Shown piece after piece: positions 34,819-46,300 of a DNA stretch of 64,000 nucleotides. Each line of letters starts with the position of its first letter. Position 1 is the stretch's first letter. The DNA lies in NCBI GenBank assembly GCA_013396655.1, contig WBMV01003343.1, positions 566,280-630,279 of the forward strand, in the 5' to 3' direction. The stretch is from Campylorhamphus procurvoides (taxonomy: Eukaryota > Chordata > Aves > Passeriformes > Dendrocolaptidae). The position numbers and the translations under genes were made by a program. The notes beneath the pieces are model-generated. The model did no database searches, was not told the DNA's origin, and saw only the letters and a program-made list of their open reading frames with translations.

Positions 34819-34844
34819 TTTTTTTTTTTTGGGGGGGGGCGGGG
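34819..34844 (+). repeat. T12-G9-C-G4 homopolymer junction
   Basis: Twelve T are followed directly by nine G, one C and four G. Such a junction is a slippage and sequencing hot spot, so its exact length is uncertain. It lies 45 bp beyond the LTR at 34193-34774. Confidence 0.9.
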
Positions 34845-37800
34845 AACAGCATGAAACCAAACCAGAAAAACACTACATATTCCTAATAGAGTGGTTTAGC
34901 TGGTAGGTCCCATTCTGAAAAATATAAAGGTAAATTCTTGTTTAGAATAGGGTAAGAAAGAGACTAAAACACCAAATATAACCAGTTCTCAAAGAAGGCT
35001 GTACGTGGAGAAGAGACTGAGAGAATGCATTGTGATTTAGTGGCCTATATGAGTACTCAATTGACTGGCGTATCTTAAGGGATAGAATGAGGATTTTCCA
35101 TTCTACAACACTGCAAATTTTCACTGCAATCCTCTGGGTAAGGTTTACACTGTAAGAGGATACAAATAAGGAACACTTTTTTATAGGTTCTGAAGGAGTC
35201 AAGGCTGAAGTAGTAGAAGAGGAAATCGTAACATTTTTTGTTACCTCTTTTTATTGTGACCTTGAGGTCACCACAATTCTTTTCTAATAATAGAAAATTC
35301 AGCTATAAACAGATGGTGTTGTTTCATCTTTTTTCCTTCTGGGTATACCATAATGATAACACAGCAAATGTTTATCTCAGCTAGTCTTTATCACGTTGTT
35401 TTAGTGGTAAAGTACACTTGACTTATTGGATTCTATACATTCCATTAAAACTTATTTTATTGTTATCTGTTTTATCTGAATCACTAGAGGTGCAAAAGGA
35501 CAGAAGCTTTTAATTAGAGAAGTCTGGATGAACTAATTAACAAATAGTAAATTGCAAGCAATAATTGTATTACTCAGAGCATCTACAATAAAATCTTTCT
35601 GCAGCTATTTGTAATGAGCTAAATACTTTCAAGAAGAGAAGTAAAAAGAAAGTGAATTTTATTAGTGCTTTATTTTCCATCTTGGTGACATTTTCATCTA
35701 AGTGAGTTAAATGTCCCAAAAGGCAAGGGAACCAAAGCCTTGCCTCAGTAGCTCAAGAAATGAAAATATAGACAGATCCAGGGTGACAGTAAATAAATAA
35801 CAGACCTTTGTAAACAAGGGAGATCCCAAATCTAAACATTTTCCATTTAAACATGCAGAGGAAAGACATGGTCTTGTCTTCAGGGTCATCATCCCAAACA
35901 AAACTAGAGCTCCACTGGGGCACTGTAACTTATGTCACTGACATTAGCTCTCTAAAGGACTGAAGTGTTGAATCCACTAATCACCAGGTCCCCCTTGTTT
36001 CAGTCTGCTTGCAATCTGTGTGTTTCTGGAAAGTTCCTCTGCAAAGAGGGGGTTCTTTTTGGCTTTTTCTATCTGTTTATTCTACAAAGGTCACCTTTTT
36101 TGAGTCACGCATAGTTAAAGAAAGTAAGAATGTAGTCCTGAGGGCAGGACATGAAAAGCTCTGTAGCAGTGAGCAACAGATTTTGAAACTCTCTCTTGCT
36201 CTGACTCACATGAGTCTGTGTGTCAGCTCTGTTATGTGTTAGCAGCAGACCACACAACAGAACAGGATCATGTCTCCTTCCTCCCACAGCCACAACGAGA
36301 GAGCAAGCTTTCCTTGCTTCTGTATGCTGTGCATGCTTCTCGAAGCATTTGTCTACATCCTTTCCTTTATGAACATCCATACGCTAAGCCCAGATAAACA
36401 CCAAAAGGTATATTCATTCTTTTATAACATTTTTGTCAGCAGCTACTGTTCTAGCAGTTGTCAAAAAGCAAACTTCAGAAGAAAGATCCCCTAGATGTTG
36501 CATAATACATATTTGACTGTTTTCTCATTCACATATTAAAAAATAGGCTAGTGGACTTCATCTTTAATCACAGTTCACAGAGTTATATCTCACAGGGAAA
36601 TATTCTGCCTGACATCACCTAAAAGCATATGAAAAACTAGAGTAGAAGAGAATCCATGGCCTTATCTATGCATATACACATTGGGCTTTTTTATTCTTAT
36701 CTCTCAAACAAATAGGTTAGACATATTTTTCATTTCCTTTATACATTTTAAAATTCATATGTATTATATATACATTCATACACAGGAAAGCAATCACTCT
36801 ACAAGGCAGGTCATATATTAGAAAATACTTTAGAAACCCTTCCATGCAATAATCCAGTAAAAGCTTCACAAATATTTCTCTTTTTTTTTTCATATTCATT
36901 GAAATGCAGAGGAGAGAAAAACACAGGACATAAGTCCATGTGTTTCTTTTTAAGCAAACTGCTGTTAAGTGCTTTTTCAGTTGCTTAATACATGAAGTGC
37001 TTCATAGACAAGTCTTTCAGTTTCGTACTTGTACACTATTCTTCTAGTTGAGGTCAGGGAAACTGCTGTTTTGACCCTCAGATTCCACTTCCAACCTCGT
37101 TTGATTCAGGCTGGCAACACAGTTAGTAATGATGATATTGCATTTCCACCATCAAGAATCCAGAAAGGTATGTTCTCTTTGCCAGCTGTTAAGCTTATCA
37201 TGTGACTTTATTTCTTCACTGCCTATCAATGATATCTCACTTGAGTGTAATATCATAATACAGATTCCAGAAGTAAATGAATAAAATCTTCTAACATTTT
37301 CAAATCCTTTAATCTGATTAGCAATTTAACCATATGTTCTTATTTATCTACATTTAGTTTCTGTTGGATATTTACAAAACAGAATTACAAGTCTGTCCCA
37401 CTTATCTGTGTACTTCTAATATACAGTAAAGATTAGCAACATAGCAAAAATATTTCTACCCCTAATTTGCTACATTTTGGGACAACTACTTTCTGGTGCT
37501 ATATGGCTGCCTATGGTAATAATATTCTTAGCTGAAAATACCACACCTGAAATTTCATGTTCATGTCACACAGAAGAATGACAGGAGCTCACATCACTGA
37601 GATCCTCAAAGATCAGAAGACTTTGAAACTTAAAAAAACCCCTAGATTTTATGTGAATATGAACTAGAATAGCTAACTTCTTAAGCAGAGAAAGTTCAAA
37701 GTAATGGAAGGATTGAATAAATGATGGCCACACTGTTCGTTTTCCACTGTCGTTCAAGGCATTGATCCCAGTCTTCGTTTTAGTGACTTCAAACATTTTC

Positions 37801-38381
37801 TGAGCTGTAACAAGTTCTGCTCCATACCACCAGTCCTTGGGCCATTCCCATTACCAAGACCTCCTTGCACTCCCTGGCTCAGCACTTGACCTGTAGGTCT
37901 CTCTGCTGAGACTTTTAGTCTCTTCCTCTGCCCCTCAAGATGAAAAAAACAACCTCTCCTTCCACACAGGTCCTCTGGATACCTCCACTCTATTCAAATA
38001 AAAAGATGAATAACAATTAAATCATATGTAGCAGGTGCCACAAGGAGAAAGTTACAGGTAACCAGTATGTGGCTCCCAGTAAAATCACATTCCTGAACTC
38101 TGAAGCAATAAGGCAGTATCTGCCCCAGGTCCTCCCTGGGGTAACCAGGGCTGGAGGGGATGGCTCCATGCTCTGCATATTTTGCTGCTGCACACACATA
38201 AAACAGACAGTATTTTGCCAGGAGGTCACACACTGCTTTCCTTGGACCAAATGGTCATCACATTGTGATCTTTCCTCCAGCACCACATAAGAGTTGGAAG
38301 AAACGCACCTCTGCTGGGTACAAGAACTCACATCTCAGAAAATGCACATAAATTAAAAGTAAATATTATGGTAATTTAAAC
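34845..38381. other. Unique non-coding DNA with conserved-looking block
   Basis: There is no supported gene. From 35256 to about 35640 the sequence combines a nuclear-receptor-like palindrome, two GATA-type words and two TAATTA cores with little simple repeat. The rest is A/T-rich, with opposite-strand open frames at 36009-36494 and 37994-38331 that show no motif. Confidence 0.45.
35256..35271. promoter_or_regulatory. Nuclear-receptor-like everted repeat
   Basis: GTGACCTTGAGGTCAC is a perfect 16-bp palindrome: TGACCT and AGGTCA half-sites everted around TG. Its minus strand contains TCAAGGTCA (35258-35266), the extended half-site used by NR5A and ERR orphan receptors. The sequence match is exact; binding and function are inference only. 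Confidence 0.3.
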
Positions 38382-38765
38382 TTAGCTTGGCTGCACTTTC
38401 ACAGGTTTCGACCACAGCAAACACCTCAAGTTCAAGGGTAAACCCTTTTTTTCCAGAGGTTCCTGGAATGCAAAGTTTACAAAATCTCCTTCAGTACAAC
38501 TGCTGCATATGGGAGAAGAAGATAATGAGCAGGTCACCTGTTCAGATGTCTGCAAAGGTGTGAGATATTTAGTTCTCTGGCATTTATTCTGAGGAACTGC
38601 AGTGGAAAAGCAGAACTGTCTGTGAGAAAATTCTAACCCTGAGGGACTGGAGACAGAGGATAAGCAAGGCTGAATTGTGGGGACAGAATGAGGACACCTG
38701 CATTGAAGTTCCTGGAAAGGAGGCCTCCTTTGCCCCTTTACTGGTTCAGAAACATTGTCTTGCAT
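38382..38765 (-). other. Longest unexplained open frame (127 codons), unrecognised
   Basis: This frame is the longest in the window outside the CR1, running from an ATG at 38765 to a stop at 38382 on the minus strand. The translation is rich in S, P, C and Q (for example SSPICSSCTEGDF), with no membrane segment, signal peptide or family motif I recognise. The DNA is GC-richer than its flanks, which by itself lengthens open frames. There is no recognisable promoter and I could not identify convincing splice sites. It could be a chance frame, part of a non-coding transcript, or less likely an exon. Confidence 0.15.
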
Positions 38766-41700
38766 TCATTATGCAAAGGTGCAATTTACTATGAAAAAAC
38801 TGTCTCAAATCCCATGGGCGTTCAAGTGGCTGACCACAACTTGGTATAAACACCAGACCTCAGTGTCAATGATCCAAGGGGTTCAGCATCCATATCTCAA
38901 GGCAACATTCATTTCTCACAGTGAACTACAGCTCAGCTCTAAAAAGGCATAAACCTTAGTGTAGAACTATTTCTTTAATATATTTTATATGGAAAAGTGA
39001 ATAGAAAGAGTTATCCATTCTTAATCCAAGACAACCTGAAATATTTATTTTAGGAGTATGCAAATCCATTCTCATTTAGTCTTACTGTATCCAAAAAGAG
39101 TTAAGATAGTAATCAGCAGTCATTAACTCATTTTACTATTAATACAATCTGTTCAACAAGAATTAAACCATAAGAATTAATTTGATAATCTATGACCCTT
39201 CTGTTTCCTTCCTGTAAGTATTAGTATCATTATTATGGAGATTATATTCACTATTTGCTGGGATCAGTATTTTACTACAAAAATATTAATTTCTCATGTG
39301 GAAAAGAAAGGTGTTTATAACAGATAATGTAAAACTCAAGGCTGAGGATTCATGCATGCCATGCTCTTGGTATATTTTGGGATTGGAGAGTAGGATCATC
39401 ATTTAAAGGATAACATAGAGAATCATAACTGTCAACCAAATAAACCTCAGGCATTTATATGCAACCATCAATACTATCTCAGTGCCACTGTTGATGCCTG
39501 AACACAATTTTCAAAATTAAAAACATAACAAAAACCAAACAGAATGACAAATGTTTTTAAATCAGACCTTCAACACACTTAGTTCCTTCAGATGAGTGTC
39601 TAAGACTCTATCAAGAAAGCTCTCCTACTGAGCTGCCTTGCTCAAGGCTGGATTCCAATCACAACACAGAGCAAAAGGCCACTCAGGCAGCTTTTGCTGA
39701 TATTTGTAATGTCACTGTGCTGGTGTGCTCACTCTCTTAATAGCACTGTGCCAATATTCTCAGCTGGGAATAGATAGGAATTTATGAGCAGTTTATGAAG
39801 ATATGGAACTGAGGAGCAGCCACGTTATCCAGCTTGCATGAAAACTCTAAATTCTGTTGTCAAATGAAGATCAACATGACAATACTCCAAAAAAGCAACT
39901 GCAAGTGTGCACAAGCCAGTGAGCCCACTTTGGCTCGGAAGAGGACAAAGAAGGCTGGTCACAGATCTGAAAACTTCTCTTTACCTTCCATACACACGCA
40001 TTTTTCACAGGGCACGCCAAACAGATTTTCCCCTTTACCTGTGGATCACTAAGTAACGAGAACAAATTATATAGATATAAACGTGGTTGGACCTGGTTAG
40101 AAAGTATTTCCTCCCTCTCAAATCTAATATTTTTCTTTTCAATAAGTTTTTTAAAGTAATATTTTATCCTGCACTGTGTAGGGGGCATAGCTAGACATGG
40201 CAAGTAACTGGTAATCTACAAGAAGGGATTAAACATAATCTGAATTTCAGGCAAGTAAAACTTTATCATAAAGATACTTAAAACACATAGAATAAATATT
40301 TTGCTGCTTCGTAAGTAAAATAAAAAATAACTGCTAATATAAGAAAAGCTTGGAATGACAGAGTTGCTTATCATGGGGAATTTTCCCATGCATGCAACTA
40401 TTTTCAGGGATTATTACTCATAGTAGATTGAAATCAATAGGAATATTCTGCCCTAAAAAATACCTTTTTGCCCCCTACATATGTAAATCAGTGCACTGCT
40501 CATGATGATGATTGCTGAGTGGCAAAGCTGGAGAGAATGAACAGAGCAAGCAGATCTTGGGAACCTTTTTCACTATGCTGTACTGCTGTCTGTCAGCTTT
40601 TGTTAACTGCTGATCATCAAAGGCCTTTCAGAATTTAATTATTTAGAGAAACAGTCCCCAAAATTATCCAAAGGTATGCAAAATATAATAAATGTGCTTT
40701 TTAGAAAACATTCTCAAATTATTAAATAACTCGCATACTTTTTTCACCAGAAATAGTCAGAGACAGTACTGTATCACTTTGAGTGTCATCGTTATAATAG
40801 TCTCCATGATAAAATTAGCAGATACGCATAGGCTTTTCAGCTTAGAGGTGCACCCTGTCATTCAGCTGTGCCTGTTGTGCTTGGAAAACATTTACCTTAG
40901 TACCTGTCCAATACAGACAGACCGCAAATAAAATTCAGGCATCAATAGTCCCAAAATGAGGAGGATTTAAATGGTATTCAGACCTACTCTGCTTCCTGAC
41001 TCCAACTGGATACAAATCTCTGCCTGAAATACTTCATAGCTTGTCCAATGCTCTACTTAAAGTCCAGATTGGAGTTTTGCTCTCAAAATCCAACTCTACA
41101 CTCCCAAAAGTTATTTAATTATATGGTTTAAGACAAACACAACACAGTGCCTTAGAGACACTAAACTGCTTATTGTTTCCCCATTCCTCCCATTTTTCAC
41201 CAAAGAATTGTCTGCAAATTTCCTCGGAAACATTAGATATTGAAAGAGGTGTTTTGCATGCTATGGGATTGTGAAAAATTTGCTGAATACCTGTTTCTGT
41301 TTCTTGACTGACTGAATTTCTCATTAATATTTCCCAACATTCGAATACACTTGAAGAGCAAAACAGTAAAAAAATGTCAAGTGATTTCAGTAGTTTTGAT
41401 TGATAAACTGCTTCACAATCTTTCTTTTTCTTTTTTTTTTCCCAGTAGCTGTTGATTGACTAAATTAAAAAAAAAAAATAAGGGGGAGATTAGTCTATTT
41501 TTTGAAGCATAGCATATATATCTCACTGACTCTCATATAAAAAAAAAGTCATCTCTTTTCTGCAATACCAAGAATTGGTCCTGCTTATACAAATAGCTCA
41601 CAAAACTCTTCTGAGCTGTAGTATTTCCTTAAAGAAATAAAAGCCTACTTAAACTGTTAACTTTTATGTTTCATCAAGAGTTACAGCAGACATCAAAGTT

Positions 41701-42643
41701 AAAAGTAGTTCATGTTATCCCTAGACTTCTAATGGGACAAATTCAGTTTTATATAATTAAATTTAATACTGCAAAATGAAGCTTGTCAATCCACATTGCC
41801 ATACTGAATTTTTAATAGATGTTCTCCAAATAAAGAAACATACCACACCATAAAAGCAAAAAATAAAATTTTCTTATAGCTGTAATGGTGATAATAGCTC
41901 ATGTTCTAGATCATATCGTCAAAGAGGCTACTAAAATTGGACAGCTCCTCCAATCTCAAACCATACAACTTTTATGCTTTTATATTGATTGAAGGTTTAA
42001 ATAAAATGAAGAAGTATACTAAAAATTAATATAAGATAATGAAAACAGGGGCCAACACATTAATAAAGACTAAATCTAAAAGACAGGTTGGACTTCTCAG
42101 AAATGACGGTGTTAAGAGCTACATTATTAGGAAAGTAAAAGTTATAAAGCTCCTATGTAAATCCTGACATAGCAGACAGATGTTCTAAAAAAGCTGCTAA
42201 GTTTTATCTCACAGATAAAACCCTTTTTTACAAATGAATTATGATCCTGGAGTTAACAATGCTTTCAGCCTCTGGAAACTCATAAGCTAAAGAGTTCTTG
42301 TCCCATGGAAAACCTATTTATTTGTTACATTTCAGGAGTCCATTCTCCATACCACTGCACTGCATGCTCACAAAGACCAAAAAAACCCAAATCCAATCAC
42401 CAGGTAAGGAGATTTTCTCTAGGCAGAGCAGGCATATACATTAACCCCCCTGGGGATACAGAAGGTCTGGTTTGTAGTGAATAGTATTTCCTACATCCAC
42501 AAAACAAAATAAATTCCAAATACACTGACAAAAAACACTAAGGACATCAGAGTTATTTCACCTGGACTTAGCATGCTATTCATCTCAGATGAAGTTTAAA
42601 GATTACGTTGAATCTAAGATAATTGCCCAGGCACTTTCTGTAG
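38766..42643. other. Unique non-coding DNA
   Basis: There is no supported gene. The 110-codon minus frame at 39871-40203 overlaps a plus frame (39834-40052), and neither has a motif. A 19-bp near-palindrome resembling a kappa-B site lies at 40372-40390. A/T homopolymers occur near 41430-41480. Confidence 0.5.
40372..40390. repeat. 19-bp near-palindrome with kappa-B-like core
   Basis: CATGGGGAATTTTCCCATG is palindromic except for one G/T pairing. The core GGGGAATTTTCCC resembles Rel/NF-kappa-B sites but is longer than the usual 10-bp site. Only the sequence symmetry is certain. Confidence 0.5.
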
Positions 42644-43396
42644 TGTGCTGGTTTAAAGGTAAACCAGCAGGAGAAATGAACCCAACTCCAAGAGAGATTA
42701 CAAGTCAGAGTTACAATTTAATAAAAAGATCACAATAAATACAATGATACAGAGAAAAAATTGGTTTTAACACACAAAACCCAGATTTATAACCCAGCAC
42801 CCTGGGGCACAAACAACAGTGTTTGTTAGCCCCTGTGCGGAGTGCCATGTGGTCCCCCTGAGTGCAAAGTAAAAGGAAAGGAAGACCTGTTGGGGAGGAT
42901 GATGGTTGAGTCTTACCTAGGGAGGCAGTCACAGTCCCGTCAAGCTTCTGGCCCTGCTCTGGATCTGGCAAGCGGTACCCAAAGTCCCAAAACCCAAAGA
43001 TCATATATGCTTAGGTTCAGGTGGGAATACCCAGTACTTCCCACAAGGCAGGGAGTTTCACAACGGGTGATTTAACTGTGAGTCATGGGATATTTTTAGA
43101 ATCTTCGACGGCCTGTTAGCAGACATGATCCCTCAGGTTGGGTGTGAAGGTGCTAATGCCTCCCTGGAGGGGAGTTATCACTGCTGAGTCATTAGTGTGA
43201 AGACAGGAACACTTCCCTATCTCACAGGGTCCTTTAACACCCAGTTTGTAGCCTGAGAGGTCAGGGGTGCCCTGAGCAGCTGCTGCAAATGATCCATTAT
43301 TAATAATTCATGAGAAATTACATAGAGGGTGTAGAATACAGTTTTGGTTGCACCCACAGAGTGATAAACTGGTCCCAAGCCACTGTAACTAGGACA
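42644..43396 (-). mobile_element. Solo LTR of an endogenous retrovirus, family C
   Basis: The block has TG...CA ends (TGTGCTGGTTTAAAGG to ACTAGGACA) and is flanked by a perfect 5-bp direct repeat TGTAG (42639-42643 and 43397-43401), giving a 753-bp unit. On the minus strand a TATA-like GCATATATGA (complement of 43001-43010) is followed by a leader-like GGGTTTTGGGACTTTGGG. A TTTTATTAAA polyadenylation-type word (complement near 42717-42726) lies close to the 3' end, so the LTR is minus-oriented. No gag, pol or env flanks it. The open frames inside it (42711-43004, 42842-43075, 43217-43432) are incidental. It matches a passerine LTR pattern I recognise, but the family name was not checked. Confidence 0.85.
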
Positions 43397-46300
43397 TGTA
43401 GACAGTGGAAGAGAGACACCTCCACACAGCAATTTATCCTACTCTGTCTGCATAAATATCTAATATTGGCAGTGTGGAATTAACAGAGATTGACTTTTTA
43501 CCACAGGGATAAATAAATTAGACATCTAACTTATTGGATAGACAAAGTGTAATGAATCCTTCTGTGAACTGGTTGCAGTGACACAGAACTTCTGACAGCC
43601 TTGATTTAAAGCACTGAAAGGACATGCATTGAGCAATACAAAAATAATCCACAGTCACTGTAGAAGGTGGGGATTTTTTTATTACACAATGTTATCATTT
43701 TTGAAAAGTGGATAAACTAAGAAAACACTGAATAAATGCCTTCTAAAACAGTGGACTGAAAGTCAGCGACAAAATCCATCAGTTCAGTGTTCCTTCTCCA
43801 GTGCTCTCACCACTGATAGCCCATGTAACTTGTAACAACTCTACTTATCACTTGTCCTCCCCACATTTTTAAATTAGAAAATGATAGGAATATTTCCATC
43901 TGTAGTATATCCTAAACTCCCCAAGTAAGCAGATTAAACAGGTTCTGCATCTATTTTTAATAATTCCTTGAAAAGTCATTTAAAGTGAAACCTTGACAAA
44001 TTCTGCTTCCTATTAGAGAGGTGGCCTTTCCATTCAACAACCTAAAAAGAGCAAGAGTAAATGTACAGTAGCAACCACACTCTGCATATGAAACAATTTG
44101 TATTTCTTCCTTATTAAAATATCTAGTTCTATTATTATACTTTGAACAATTTTTTAAAAAATCAATTAATTTGTCACTGGGAAGTAATGTGGCTGTCCTG
44201 TCACTGTTGCGCTTGTTCCCGATAATACCCGCTATTCATTTGTAAGCCCTTATGCTATTTCCTGAAGAGGTTTAATTAATTGCCTGAGTCTCTTCAGCAG
44301 AAGAACTCTTATTTCCTTTTTTTTTTCCCCTTTTTAGAGAATGACTTTCAAATAACACTTTATTTCAATTGCAAATGAGTTCAAACTTACCAGACCTTTA
44401 AAGAATTCATAAATCTGAGAGTGCATTAGTCAGGTTTAACTTGAATCTATGCACTGCAGAGAGCTTTGCTACATGATTTCAGGGTATGTCAGGATGCTTT
44501 TGCTGTACTGGTATTTTGCAATGAACTGTACCCCTAGCAGGTGTCCTCTGCAGCCCCATACCATTTTTTTTTCATGTGTTCTAACACAGACTTTGCAGCT
44601 TTAAGCATCTCCAGTATGCCCCAGAGAACTGACTGACTATTAAACTAGCAGAGACTTAATTACAACAATGCTACACTGAGATTCCTACTTCATGAATTAA
44701 TGAGAGGGATATTGCTACACTAATGCAATCAGTTATGTATCAAACTGTTTACGTACATACAAAATGCACTGGGTTTGCATTAAAATCTTCTCTTTGTTCA
44801 CTGTAGGTGGATAATATATGCATTTATGTTTCAAGTAGTTGATTTCCCATAGCTGAAGATCCTGAAATATTTCATAAATGTCTTATTGTTAAAAGAGAGC
44901 TTTGAACTGGGGAAAAAAAATTAACACCTGTAAGTGACCATGTATTGGTGTGGTGCTGACAAAGCTAAAAAAAACCAACAAACCCAACCTGCTTTTGTTC
45001 AGAGACTATTTTTTTCTCTCTCATAGTAAACACATATCTGTGATGAATTCCAGTCACATCTGACTAAAAGCAGAGACCTTTCCCAGCTGCTGCTATACCC
45101 GTGTCCCAAGCTACTGCAGTAGATTCTCCTAGTGGAGAAATCTGTATATTAGTAAGATTTTTGAAGGTGGTGTGGAGAAAGAGAGCCTTAAGTAAGAAAG
45201 GTTATTACAAGCAGCTTCAAAGTGAAAAATACTATTATATTTTCTTTATTGTAATATTCCCATCCAGTCAAGACAATGGGAATATAAACAGCTCCTAAGA
45301 TGGGGAGCTGCTCAAATTTAATATAAAACTCGATCAAGTTATTGTGGTAAATCTTGCTGTGTATGCTCTAAACAATGTAAGATGATTAAACAGTCTATAG
45401 TGAAAGCTACAGGAAATAAAGACTACTTAGTATAAGTAATAGATTGGCTATGAATAACTTATATGTAATTATGTCTAATTTTTGTCATTGATATAATTGA
45501 ATGGGAAAGAAATGTAAAAAATTGCATCTTTGAGCAACTGGCATAAACTGTCTTAATTATATGTCACACCCTGTGTTGGAAAGAGGACTGTACTTCACAG
45601 AAAACAAACGCTGCATGAAGCAGGTGCCTGCCAGGGTTCTGAAAAATTATCTTATCACGTAATGTTGTTTTCCAGGCTTCCCCCAGAAAGCAGTAAGTTC
45701 TCGCTAGATATCTCCATTATTTTACATACATTCTTCACAGAAGCATACTGCTTACTAAAGATATACATTAGCAACTTAACCCTTCACGGAATATCTGAAA
45801 GTTCAAGAATATGCCATATTTTAAAATCAGTACCAAGTACTGTCAGGCTTTCCTGCAGAGCTCTTGGTGTTCTTCCCTCCACATGAGGCTGACAGGAAAG
45901 GAGGTATTACTGGCAAGTCAATCATACCACAGCACCAGCATGCAGCTGCTAATGTCCTTGTTTTCTTCGTTAGATGTTGTGCGCTTGTGCTGTTGTTGCA
46001 GATATAGATGAAGAGATTTATTCAATGTTGAAATTTATAACCAGAGTATATAAAAACAACTGAAATGTATTACTTTATGAATTGGCAATTCGTTTATGCT
46101 GACCAATTTTTCCCAGGATATCTTCACCAAAAATTCATCTTATTCTGAAATCTCACAGGCCTAGGGTCAGGACACATTTTTCAGCAGAGTTACTTTCCAG
46201 TATGATTCAAACCAAACTGACGAACCTCCTACCTGTCTACGCACTTCTCAGATTCACTGACTCTCCCAGGAAGGGTGCAGTAAGTGGGATGGGACTTCTT

